From the NCBI GenBank assembly GCA_026002975.1, contig BPGJ01000002.1, positions 124,001 through 188,000 on the forward strand: a stretch of DNA of 64,000 nucleotides. Reading direction: 5' to 3'. Each line of letters opens with the position of its first letter. The stretch's first letter is position 1. Made by a program: the position numbers and the translations under genes. Below are positions 45,079-53,186 of the stretch, one piece after another. Origin of the DNA: Acidimicrobiia bacterium. GTDB lineage: Bacteria > Actinomycetota > Acidimicrobiia > Spongiisociales > ZC4RG35. The notes beneath the pieces were generated by a model. That model saw nothing but the letters and a program-made list of their open reading frames with translations. It was not told the origin of the DNA and did no database searches.

Positions 45079-45404
45079 TCGGATTCCTCCCCTTCCAACA
45101 GGCGGGTCATGACGGTGCTGAACTCGCTCCACGCCTTACGGGCCGCCTCCAGATGTTCCTTCCCCGCCCGGTTCAGGCCGTAGTACTTGCGGGTGGGACC
45201 CTCGGTGGAAGGCACCAACTCGGAGGTGAGTAGGCCGGCCCGGTACAGCCGCCTCAACGTGCCGTACACCGAGGCGTCGCCCACCTCCTCCAACCCGGCC
45301 TCCCGCAGGCGTTTCACCAGGTCGTAGCCGTAGGTGGGGGCTCGGTCCAGGACCGCCAACACCGCGGCGTCGAGCACACCCTTGAGGAGCTGTGTGGTGT
45401 CCAT
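45075..45404 (-). CDS. PadR family transcriptional regulator
   Basis: A 109-residue winged-helix protein: L-D-A-A-V-L-A-V-L near 11-19, T-Y-G-Y-D-L-V-K-R-L near 24-33, S-V-Y-G-T-L-R-R-L-Y near 45-54 (recognition helix) and R-K-Y-Y-G-L-N near 72-78. PadR proteins repress their own operon until a ligand binds. A strong inverted repeat sits 9 bp upstream of the start. It overlaps the HAAS-type gene by ATGA. Confidence 0.9.
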   Translation of the reverse strand: MDTTQLLKGVLDAAVLAVLDRAPTYGYDLVKRLREAGLEEVGDASVYGTLRRLYRAGLLTSELVPSTEGPTRKYYGLNRAGKEHLEAARKAWSEFSTVMTRLLEGEESE

Positions 45405-45412
45405 ACCACCCA

Positions 45413-45443
45413 CTATAGCGCACTACAGACTAGTGCGCAATAG
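45413..45443. promoter_or_regulatory. PadR operator-like inverted repeat
   Basis: CTATAGCGCACTA-N5-TAGTGCGCAATAG: 12 of 13 positions match between arms. It overlaps the expected padR promoter; the divergence point to pmbA is only 10 bp further. Confidence 0.7.
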
Positions 45444-45453
45444 GGATGAGAGG

Positions 45454-46770
45454 TCAGCCGCGGGCACCCCCGGTGAAGTTCCACGAAGCAAGCCGCATGG
45501 CGGGGGCCCGAACCAGGGTGGGTCCCAGTTCGGAGTCGGCGAAGCGGCAGACGGATCCGACCCCGAGGACGGCGCCCTCCGCGAGCCCCTCCACGAAGCT
45601 CTGGGTGAAACGCAGGTTGGACACCGCTCCGACCACCCGGCCGTCTTCCACCAGGAAGGTTCCGTTGCGGGTCAGGCCGGTCACCACCAGCGACTTCGGT
45701 TCCACCACCCGGCAGTAGTTGAACTCGGTGACCAGGAGACCCCGCTCCATCGACCCCACCAGCTCCTCCACCGACCGGTCGCCGGGGCCGACCACCAGAT
45801 CGGTGGGGAAGGCTCCGAACTGGGCGCCTCCGGGGACGGCGTGGCCCGTCGAGTCGGCGCCGAGGAGTCCGGCGGTCCGCCGGTCGTGAGCGAGGGAAGT
45901 GCTCACCCCACGATCGACGAACACCACCCGGCGCTTGGGGGTGCCCTCCACGTCGACCGGGAAACCCAACCCCCCTTCGGGGTCGTCCCACATCGAGAAG
46001 GCGGGGTCGAACTGGCGGCTTCCCAGACGGACGAACGACCTGTCCTCGATGTGGGCGCGGGCGTTGAACCCGTAGGCGGCGAGGAACACCGCCACGGTGG
46101 CGACGCATTCGGGCGCCAACACGACCTGGTAGCGACCCGGCTCCAGGTCGGCGGGGTCGGCCGAACCGGTGGCCAGCCTGGCCGCCTCTGCTCCGGCATC
46201 GGATCCGTCGAGGTCGGCGATCCGGGCCGACGCCCGGTGGGCCTTCCCGGCGGAGGCGTCGGTTTGGTGGATGCCGTCGAGGATGGCGACGGTACGGCCG
46301 ACTTCTCCCCGGTGGCCGGCGGTGTTGGCGAACCCGAGACGGTCGGCCGAGGTGGAGCAGTATCCGGCGGCTCTGAGCTGGGGTGCGGCCTGCACGAAGT
46401 CGCGGACGATCTCCGCCCTCCGGGCGGGTTCGGCAGAGGCCGTCTCCGGGTCGTACCTGCCGAAGTCGGCGATGGGCTCGGGCGGCGCCACTCCCGGCCA
46501 TTCCGGGTCCACCGGCCGGAGGCGGGCGGCCTCGAGGGCCGATTCGACCAGCTCCTCGAGGGCGTCGATCCGCGACCCGCTCCTGGTCGCCACCCTGCCG
46601 TCGACGGCCACCGTCAACGACACCTCGAGCTGCTCTTCGGCCACGTTCTGGTGGATGAAGGAGTTGGCGAACCGGGTCAGGGCCGAAGGGCCGGTCAGCA
46701 CGTTGACGTGGGCTTCGGCCCGCCCGGCCACCAGGTCCACCACTCTGTCGGCGATCTCCTGGGGGTTCAT
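45454..46770 (-). CDS. pmbA: TldE/PmbA family metallopeptidase subunit
   Basis: The 438-residue protein shows the PmbA pattern: N-terminal R-F-A-N-S-F-I-H-Q-N near 32-41, G-R-V-A-T-R-S-G near 56-63, P-G-R-Y-Q-V-V-L-A-P-E near 208-218, and a C-terminal G-L-L-V-T-E-F-N-Y-C-R-V and N-G-T-F-L-V-E-D-G-R-V. It lacks the HExxxH zinc motif found in TldD. TldD/TldE form a heterodimer that cleaves unfolded or modified peptides (for example microcin B17 precursors). Its ATG overlaps the tldD stop, so equal amounts are made. Confidence 0.88.
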   Translation of the reverse strand: MNPQEIADRVVDLVAGRAEAHVNVLTGPSALTRFANSFIHQNVAEEQLEVSLTVAVDGRVATRSGSRIDALEELVESALEAARLRPVDPEWPGVAPPEPIADFGRYDPETASAEPARRAEIVRDFVQAAPQLRAAGYCSTSADRLGFANTAGHRGEVGRTVAILDGIHQTDASAGKAHRASARIADLDGSDAGAEAARLATGSADPADLEPGRYQVVLAPECVATVAVFLAAYGFNARAHIEDRSFVRLGSRQFDPAFSMWDDPEGGLGFPVDVEGTPKRRVVFVDRGVSTSLAHDRRTAGLLGADSTGHAVPGGAQFGAFPTDLVVGPGDRSVEELVGSMERGLLVTEFNYCRVVEPKSLVVTGLTRNGTFLVEDGRVVGAVSNLRFTQSFVEGLAEGAVLGVGSVCRFADSELGPTLVRAPAMRLASWNFTGGARG

Positions 46771-48197
46771 GCCCTCACCCCCACCCGCACGTTGCGGAAC
46801 CGGGCCGGAGCTGCCGAGTGTCCGGTGTGGGCCACCTGCATGGGCTGGCCCTTCCCACAGTTGGGGGTCCCCCAATGCACCCACTCCTCCTCCCCGGCGA
46901 CACGGTCGAGAGACGCCCAGAACCGGGGCGTGATGCCGGTGTAGGTGGGGTTCTTCAACATGCGACCCTTCCTCCCGTCGACGATCTCCCAGGCGATCTC
47001 GCAGCCGAACTGGAAGTTGAGACGTTTGTCGTCGATGGACCAGGAACGGTTGGTGGACATGAGCACGCCCCGGCGGGTGTCGGCGATGATCTCCTCGAGG
47101 CTGCCCGACCCGGGTAGGAGCCCCACGTTGGTCATCCTCACCATGGGCAGCCGGTTGTATCCGTCGGCCCGGACCATGCCGCCGGGGTTTACCCCGGCCA
47201 GGGCCGCGCTGTCCCTACCCGACAGCACCCCCACCCACACCCCTTCCCTGACGATGTCGACCCGCTGGGCGGGGGTGCCCTCGTCGTCGTACCCGAAGGT
47301 CCCCAACGCTCCGGGCAGGGTGGCGTCGGCGGTGACGTTCATCAGGTCGGATCCGTACCGGAAGCTCCCCAGGTTGGGGAGTTCGAGGAAGGAGGTGCCG
47401 GCGAAGGCGGCTTCCCAGCCGAGGATCCGATCCAGTTCGATGGCGTGACCCACCGACTCGTGGATCTGGAGGGCCAGCTGGCTGCCTTCGAGGATGAGGT
47501 CCATCTCGCCGGACGGGCAGGGGTCCGCTCTCAGGAGCGCCACCGCCTCCTCGGCGATACGGGGGGCGGCGGACGGCATGTCCCATCGGCGAACCACCTC
47601 GTAGCCGCCTGTTTCGAACTGGCCGAACGACTGTGGATACGACCGGATCTGCGTCTCGTCCTCCCCGACCGCCATGGCGCTCATGCCGCAACCGGATTCG
47701 ACGAGGTGTTGGAAGATCTCGTGTCCCTGGGAGGAGACGAACCACTTCTCGGTGTCCCAGAAGGTGACACCGGCCCGGGCCAACGCCACACCCTCGGTCT
47801 CCCGCAGCAGGTCGGTGACCCCGACCACCAGGTCGGCCTTCTCGCCGGTGGAGATCGAGAACGGATCCTCCTGGTGTGGGGTCTCGTATCGGTCGGTCAC
47901 CACGGGGACGTCGGCGAGGGGCATCTTCGGGCCGGACACCATCGCCGACGCCCGAGCGATCTCGGCGGCTCGTTCACCGGCTCGACGGGCGGCGGCGTTC
48001 CCCAGTTCGGCGACCGCGTAGAAACCCCAACTTGAACCATGGAGAGCACGTATCCCCAACCCCGCCTGCTCCGAATCGACCAACGAGTCGAGGTCTCCGT
48101 TGCGTGCCGACAAGCTTTGATGGCGAAGGACCACGACTCGGGCGTCGGCGTAGTCGGCTCCTCCCGCCAGGGCGGCCTCCACCGCCCGGCGTGCCAC
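46767..48197 (-). CDS. tldD: TldD family metallopeptidase (catalytic subunit)
   Basis: A 476-residue protein with the TldD zinc motif H-E-S-V-G-H near 247-252, preceded by L-A-L-Q-I, and the downstream N-P-G-G-M-V-R-A-D-G-Y-N-R-L near 342-355 with R-M-T-N-V near 359-363. Together with PmbA it forms the TldD/TldE protease. The GTG start at 48197 is the first of the continuous frame, with GGGAGGTG somewhat distant; a slightly different start cannot be excluded. No RiPP precursor or modifying enzymes are seen nearby, so its natural substrate is unclear. Confidence 0.88.
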   Translation of the reverse strand: MARRAVEAALAGGADYADARVVVLRHQSLSARNGDLDSLVDSEQAGLGIRALHGSSWGFYAVAELGNAAARRAGERAAEIARASAMVSGPKMPLADVPVVTDRYETPHQEDPFSISTGEKADLVVGVTDLLRETEGVALARAGVTFWDTEKWFVSSQGHEIFQHLVESGCGMSAMAVGEDETQIRSYPQSFGQFETGGYEVVRRWDMPSAAPRIAEEAVALLRADPCPSGEMDLILEGSQLALQIHESVGHAIELDRILGWEAAFAGTSFLELPNLGSFRYGSDLMNVTADATLPGALGTFGYDDEGTPAQRVDIVREGVWVGVLSGRDSAALAGVNPGGMVRADGYNRLPMVRMTNVGLLPGSGSLEEIIADTRRGVLMSTNRSWSIDDKRLNFQFGCEIAWEIVDGRKGRMLKNPTYTGITPRFWASLDRVAGEEEWVHWGTPNCGKGQPMQVAHTGHSAAPARFRNVRVGVRA

Positions 48198-48292
48198 GTC
48201 GAACAGAACGCACCTCCCGATCGGGTAGCGGGGAGGCTATACCAGGCCGACCGGTCGGCCAAGGTCGTCGACGTGCGATCATTGCCCGACCT

Positions 48293-49456
48293 ATGACAGG
48301 TCGACGCCTCACTCTCCTCGTCGCCCTCCTCGCCTTGACCATGGTCACCGCCACCTACCTCCAGGGAGCCTTGTCGGTGGTGGCGGCCTTCCTGATCGAC
48401 GAGTTCGGGGTGTCCCGATCACAGCTGGGTACTGCGTTCACCGCGTTCTCCCTCACCGGGGCTTTCTCTTCCCCGGTGGCCGGAACCCTGGCCGACCGGG
48501 GAACCCGCCGGGTGTTGCTCGGTCTGTTCGGGGTGGCGATAGTCGGTTGGGGGATGATCGCCGTGGCGCCCGGCTTCGGGTTCGTGCTGGCCGGCAGTGT
48601 GATCGCCGGACTGGGATTGGGAGCGGGCAACCCTGCCACCAACCGGGTGATCTCCCGTTGGGTGGAACCTCGCCTACGTGGACTGGTGGTGGGGATCAAG
48701 CAGGCGGGACCACCCCTAGGACTGCTCGGCGCCGGCCTGGCCCTTCCTCCCATCGCTCTCGCGGTCGGCTGGCGGTGGGCGCTGGTGGCGTCGATCCTGG
48801 TGCCGCTGGTGGGCGCGGCCCTCACTCTCCGGCTGGTGCCCCAGGACGACCAGGAGGAGGCGGGACGAGCGACGACGACCGATCCGGGGGCCGCCCGGCG
48901 GGCTGTGATCTGGCTGACCGTGATCGGAACCGGGGTGGCAACCGGCCTCTCGGCGGTGTTGGCGTTCGTTCCCCTGTACGCGATCGAGGCGGTGGGCGCC
49001 ACTCCCGCCCAGGCCGGGGCTCTCGCTTCGGCGATGGGAGTGGCAGGGGTGGTCGGGCGGATCGGGTGGGGTGCGGTAGCTCATCGTCTGGGGCGACCAT
49101 CCAACTCGCTGCTGCTGATCTCCGCCGTTTCGCTCGCGGCAACCGGACTGGTAGCGGCCGCCCAGTTCTGGGGTGTGGGATGGCTGTGGCTGGGTGTCGG
49201 CCTGGTCGGAGCTTCGATGCTGGCTTGGCATTCGGTGGCTTGGCTGGCGATCATCGACCGGGTGGGGTTGGCCGGGCTGGGCCGGGCGTCGGGTGTGATG
49301 CAGCTCGGCAACAGCATCGGGTTCGGCTTGGGCCCTCCCCTGGCAGGGCTGGTGGTCGACCACACCTCCTCGTACCAGTGGGCCTGGTGGGGGGTGTTCG
49401 CCTTGTTCGCCGTGCTGACCGTCCTCACCGGGTACGTGCGCGCCGCCGGTAGATGA
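48293..49456 (+). CDS. MFS transporter
   Basis: A 387-residue protein with 12 predicted helices. The loop 2-3 motif is G-T-L-A-D-R-G-T-R-R near 63-72 (MFS motif A), followed by G-L-G-L-G-A-G-N-P near 104-112. The C-terminal half repeats the pattern (R-I-G-W-G-A-V-A-H-R-L-G-R). The family includes exporters for drugs and uptake permeases for organic anions such as cyanate or oxalate; the substrate is unknown. The ATG at 48293 lies 95 bp after the divergent tldD start. The next gene, an MBL protein, starts 15 nt after its stop. Confidence 0.85.
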   Translation: MTGRRLTLLVALLALTMVTATYLQGALSVVAAFLIDEFGVSRSQLGTAFTAFSLTGAFSSPVAGTLADRGTRRVLLGLFGVAIVGWGMIAVAPGFGFVLAGSVIAGLGLGAGNPATNRVISRWVEPRLRGLVVGIKQAGPPLGLLGAGLALPPIALAVGWRWALVASILVPLVGAALTLRLVPQDDQEEAGRATTTDPGAARRAVIWLTVIGTGVATGLSAVLAFVPLYAIEAVGATPAQAGALASAMGVAGVVGRIGWGAVAHRLGRPSNSLLLISAVSLAATGLVAAAQFWGVGWLWLGVGLVGASMLAWHSVAWLAIIDRVGLAGLGRASGVMQLGNSIGFGLGPPLAGLVVDHTSSYQWAWWGVFALFAVLTVLTGYVRAAGR

Positions 49457-49458
49457 GC

Positions 49459-49464
49459 TACGGT
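49459..49464 (+). promoter_or_regulatory. -10 box TACGGT for leaderless MBL gene
   Basis: TACGGT ends 7 nt before the ATG at 49472, immediately after the MFS stop. No Shine-Dalgarno. Confidence 0.45.
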
Positions 49465-49471
49465 CGGGCCG

Positions 49472-50095
49472 ATGACCAGGATCCGTCGACTCACCGACTC
49501 CTGTGTGGTGGTGGAGACCGACCGTCACAGCACCCTGATCGACCCGGGGTTCCACCCCTTCGACCATTTCGACCTGGAAGAGGTAGGTGATGTGGACCGG
49601 GTTCTCATCACCCACGAGCACGCAGATCACGTGGACCCACGTTTCGTCAGGTGGCTGATCGACCGGCGGAACGACCTGACGGTGTTCAGCAACCGGCGTG
49701 TGGCCGAGAGACTGGCCCGGGAGGGCATCGAAGTCTCCGGGGAGCCGCCCGACGGCGTGTCTTTCGAGGAGGCACTCCACGAGCCCATCCCCACCGGCGA
49801 TCAGCCTCCCAACCTGTCTCTCACGGTCGAGGGGGCGTTCACCCATCCCGGCGACAGTCATCGACCCACCGTCACCGCCCCGGTCTTGGCGTTGCCGCTC
49901 CTGGCGCCTTGGACCTCCACCACCGCCGCGGTGGCTTTCGCCCGCCGGTTGCGCCCCCGCCAGGTGATCCCCATCCACGACTTCCTGCTCGGCCCGGACG
50001 GTCGCGACTTCATCGTCGGCATGGCCAAGAGGATCCTGGCCCGCGACGGCATCGAACTGGTGCCGCTCGGCTGGGGGGAGGGCTACACCCTGTGA
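49472..50095 (+). CDS. MBL-fold metallo-hydrolase
   Basis: A 207-residue protein with L-I-D-P-G-F near 22-27 and the metal motif I-T-H-E-H-A-D-H near 46-53, H-P-G-D-S-H near 126-131, and a late P-I-H-D-F near 168-172. This is a small UPF0173/YcbL-like hydrolase; the substrate is unknown. The stop overlaps the GTG of the next gene (GTGA), so the two are co-translated. Confidence 0.83.
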   Translation: MTRIRRLTDSCVVVETDRHSTLIDPGFHPFDHFDLEEVGDVDRVLITHEHADHVDPRFVRWLIDRRNDLTVFSNRRVAERLAREGIEVSGEPPDGVSFEEALHEPIPTGDQPPNLSLTVEGAFTHPGDSHRPTVTAPVLALPLLAPWTSTTAAVAFARRLRPRQVIPIHDFLLGPDGRDFIVGMAKRILARDGIELVPLGWGEGYTL

Positions 50096-50922
50096 CCACA
50101 CCGGCCAGGATGCTCAGGGACGCCATCGAGGCGTTCCACGGGGTCTGCTACTTCTCGGCCGAGCATCGGCGTCCCTACGTGGAGGAGCGGGGGTTGCATC
50201 CGTGGGCTGCCTACTTCGCCCAGCGGGCGGCGCCCATGGGCCGGGTGGGGCCGGAGACCGTGGCCGCGGTGTTCTACTTCTTCTCCCCCGATCTGGTGGC
50301 CCGGTCCATCCCTTCTGTGTGGGAGCTGGTGACGCCGGAGGAGGCGGTCAGGCTGCGCCTCGAGGCGACCAGGGAACTGTTCGGCCGGCTGTTCGCCGAA
50401 CCGCCCGACGGGATCGACGAGGCCGTCGACCTGGCCGGGAGGGCGGTGGAGGCGTTGGAGCCCTCCGGTCGCCCCCTGGCCGCCGCCCACGCCGCGGTCT
50501 CTCGGGTCGACGACCGGCTGACCGAGCTGTGGAGGCTGCTGTCCGTGCTGAGGGAGGCCCGAGGTGACGGACACGTCGCCACGTTGGTGTCGGAGGGAGT
50601 GGGGCCCGTGGAGGCGCTGCTCTTGTCGGCGGGCCACACCGAGTTCCCGGTGGAGGAGTTCCGAAAGAGACGCGGATGGAGCGAGGAGGCCTGGAACGCG
50701 GGACGGGACCGAGCGGTGGCCCGGGGTTGGCTGCAGCCCGACGGCGCCCGCACCGAGGAGGGCGAACGGTTCCGCACCGAGCTGGAGGAGGCCACCGACC
50801 GGACGATGAGCTGGATGCTCGACGCGGTCGGTCCTGCCGGGGTGGTTCGACTGGCGGAGCTGGTCCAACCTCTCTCGACCCGGGTGGTCTCATCCGGGGC
50901 TCTGGGTTGGGCTAGAGGCTGA
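50092..50922 (+). CDS. SCO6745 family protein
   Basis: A 276-residue soluble, mostly helical protein. The pattern A-I-E-A-F-H-G-V-C-Y-F near 11-21, G-L-H-P-W-A-A-Y-F-A-Q-R-A-A-P-M-G near 33-49, V-A-A-V-F-Y-F-F-S-P near 56-65 and R-K-R-R-G-W-S-E-E-A-W near 188-198 is that of the actinobacterial SCO6745 family (winged-helix-like C terminus). Its function is unknown. The GTG start overlaps the MBL stop. The last 33 nt overlap the convergent hemY gene. Confidence 0.82.
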   Translation: MTTPARMLRDAIEAFHGVCYFSAEHRRPYVEERGLHPWAAYFAQRAAPMGRVGPETVAAVFYFFSPDLVARSIPSVWELVTPEEAVRLRLEATRELFGRLFAEPPDGIDEAVDLAGRAVEALEPSGRPLAAAHAAVSRVDDRLTELWRLLSVLREARGDGHVATLVSEGVGPVEALLLSAGHTEFPVEEFRKRRGWSEEAWNAGRDRAVARGWLQPDGARTEEGERFRTELEEATDRTMSWMLDAVGPAGVVRLAELVQPLSTRVVSSGALGWARG

Positions 50923-52203
50923 TAGCGTCGTGGCGTCGGCCACCCGGGCTGCATCCCAAGCCAGGTCCGCCACACCGACTCCCCGGTAGTCCCAACCCGT
51001 CACCTGGATCGGGGTGGGTCCTTCGAGATGCCGTCCGAGCTCTTCGAGACGCCGGAGATGGGAGCGGACGTACTGGGGGATCCCGGGGACGATGCGGAAC
51101 ACCTCGACGAGATCGGCGCCGACGTCCGCCCCGACGATCCTGGCCACCTCGTCCCCGACTCGGGCGACCAGGCGATCGTCGTCCCATTCCGCCACCTCGG
51201 GTCGGTGAGCTCCCCCGGCGATGACCTTGACGAGCTGCCGGCCGGCGGGAGCGCGGGATGGGTCGAGGTTGGTCTCGAACACCACACCCACCGTGGCCAT
51301 GCCTTCGGCCGGGTCGACCAGACACCCGAACCCGGGTGGGACGGGAAGAGACCCGGCCGGTCCGGCGAGGAAGATCACCGCCACCGGCGCCCGGGGGGTG
51401 GGTTCCCAGTCGGCGCGGAGGATGCGGCGGGTCTCGTGGGACGGTGTGGCCAACACCAGATGTCGAGTTCGGACTCTCTCGGCTCCGTGGACCACCCAGC
51501 CGTCGGAGGTCGCCTCGACTGCCTCCACCGAACACGAGGTCACCAGTCGATCTCCCAGCGCCCCGGCTACCGCGTCGATCAAAGCCGAGATGCCGCCCAC
51601 CGGAACCGCGGTGTGCCGGCGGGGCCCACGGGATCGCCACCAGCCTCGGAGGATCGACCCGGACTTGTCGACCAGCCCGGTGAGCGCAGGAAACGCCGCC
51701 CGGGCCGACAGTTGGTCCGGGTCGCCGGCGTACACCCCGGCCGCCGCCACCCAAGCCGCGATCCGTCCCAGCCCGGCGCCGAACCGAGCCACCAGGAACT
51801 CTTCGAGGGAGGGGTCGTGGCCGATGGTCGATCTCCTCCAAGGTTCGGCCAGGGCCGCCAGCTTGGCTCGAAGGCCGACCACCGGCGTGGTCAACACCCC
51901 GGGACCCGGACGCACCGTCAGTCGACGGCCCCGGGTGAACAGATGCCGGGTGGTGGAGGCGTCGAGTGCGGGTGTCGCCGACACTCCGATACTGTCCAAT
52001 AGCGCCTCCAGCCTGGGATGGGGAAGACGGAAGGTGGACACGGCCGGCTCCAGCCGGTGCCCCGATCGGACGGTCCCCCTGGCCACGCCTCCGGGTCGGT
52101 CCGCCGCCTCCAAGACCGAGACGTCCTCCACCCCCCGGCGGAGGAGCTCGGCCGCGGTGAGTAGGCCTGCCAGGCCTCCACCAACCACCGTCACCAGGTT
52201 CAT
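50890..52203 (-). CDS. hemY: FAD-dependent protoporphyrinogen oxidase (HemY type)
   Basis: A 437-residue protein with the FAD motif V-V-G-G-G-L-A-G-L near 5-13, L-E-A-A-D-R-P-G-G near 31-39, and a C-terminal D-Y-R-G-V-G-V-A-D-L-A segment near 409-419 that closes the FAD site. It overlaps the hemE stop (ATGA) and is the last gene of the heme operon. HemY oxidises protoporphyrinogen IX; related actinobacterial CgoX acts on coproporphyrinogen. Since HemF is encoded in the same operon, the protoporphyrinogen role is more likely. It is slightly short and divergent, so a close test is useful. Confidence 0.8.
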   Translation of the reverse strand: MNLVTVVGGGLAGLLTAAELLRRGVEDVSVLEAADRPGGVARGTVRSGHRLEPAVSTFRLPHPRLEALLDSIGVSATPALDASTTRHLFTRGRRLTVRPGPGVLTTPVVGLRAKLAALAEPWRRSTIGHDPSLEEFLVARFGAGLGRIAAWVAAAGVYAGDPDQLSARAAFPALTGLVDKSGSILRGWWRSRGPRRHTAVPVGGISALIDAVAGALGDRLVTSCSVEAVEATSDGWVVHGAERVRTRHLVLATPSHETRRILRADWEPTPRAPVAVIFLAGPAGSLPVPPGFGCLVDPAEGMATVGVVFETNLDPSRAPAGRQLVKVIAGGAHRPEVAEWDDDRLVARVGDEVARIVGADVGADLVEVFRIVPGIPQYVRSHLRRLEELGRHLEGPTPIQVTGWDYRGVGVADLAWDAARVADATTLSASSPTQSPG

Positions 52204-53186
52204 CCCTTGACCGTCTCCACCAACACCTGCAGGTGTTCGGGCGGCGTGTCCCGGTGGATGCCGTGACCCAGGTTGAAGACGTGACCCGGGCGGCCCCCAG
52301 CTTCCTCCAACACCCGGGCCGCCGTCCGGCGGATGGTGTCGGGGTCGGTGAGGAGAACGGCCGGGTCGAGGTTTCCCTGCACCGCTACCTCCCCCAGGGT
52401 CTTCCAGGCCCGGTCGATGGGGATCCTCCAGTCCAATCCGTAGCAGTCGGCTCCCACCATCGGCAGCAGGTCGAGGAAGTGGCCGGAGGCGGGCGCGAAG
52501 TAGATGGTGGGGGCTTCGAGGCGTTCGAGGGTGGCGGCGGCGGACGGTCCGGCCAGGTCGGCGAACTGCGCCCGGGACAGCACACCCGCCCATGAGTCGA
52601 AGAGTTGCACGGCGTCGGCTCCCGCCCCGATCTGCGCCGACAGGTAGGACCGCATCGCCTCCGCCAGCCTGACCAACGCGGCCGACGTGGCTCTGGGTTG
52701 GGAGACCAGCGCCCTACGCAAACGCGGGAAGTCCTTGGAGCCCGACCCCTCCAAGAGGTACGCCAACAGGGTGGTGGGAGCCCCGGCGAATCCGATGACG
52801 GCCACCTCCGGCGCCACCTGGGCGCCGACCCGCCGGATCGTCTCGATCACGGGCTCGATACCGGCCGGGTCCGGGTCGGGGAGCTCGGCCACCTTCCCCG
52901 GGCTCATCGGACGCAGACGCGGCCCGGGGCTGTACTCCACCTCCACGCCCATGGCTTCGAGCGGGGTCATGATGTCGGCGAACACGATCGCCGCGTCGAG
53001 GTCGAACCGACGGAGGGGGAGCAGGGTGATCTCGGTGGCCACGTCCGGGTCCGACACGGCCTCCCGAAATGGATGCTGCTCCCGGATCCGTCGGTATTCG
53101 GGCAGGTAGCGCCCCGCCTGGCGCATCACCCAGATGGGGGGCCGCTCGAGCGGCTGCCTCCGGAGGGCGGCGATGAGGGGTTTCAT
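52200..53186 (-). CDS. hemE: uroporphyrinogen decarboxylase
   Basis: The 328-residue enzyme has P-P-I-W-V-M-R-Q-A-G-R-Y-L-P-E-Y near 16-31, the second signature G-F-A-G-A-P-T-T-L near 132-140, Q-L-F-D-S-W-A-G near 191-198 and N-L-G-H-G-I near 306-311. The catalytic Asp is in F-A-D-I-M-T-P near 69-75. It removes four acetate carboxyls from uroporphyrinogen III to give coproporphyrinogen III. ATGA overlaps connect it to hemL and hemY. Confidence 0.95.
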   Translation of the reverse strand: MKPLIAALRRQPLERPPIWVMRQAGRYLPEYRRIREQHPFREAVSDPDVATEITLLPLRRFDLDAAIVFADIMTPLEAMGVEVEYSPGPRLRPMSPGKVAELPDPDPAGIEPVIETIRRVGAQVAPEVAVIGFAGAPTTLLAYLLEGSGSKDFPRLRRALVSQPRATSAALVRLAEAMRSYLSAQIGAGADAVQLFDSWAGVLSRAQFADLAGPSAAATLERLEAPTIYFAPASGHFLDLLPMVGADCYGLDWRIPIDRAWKTLGEVAVQGNLDPAVLLTDPDTIRRTAARVLEEAGGRPGHVFNLGHGIHRDTPPEHLQVLVETVKG

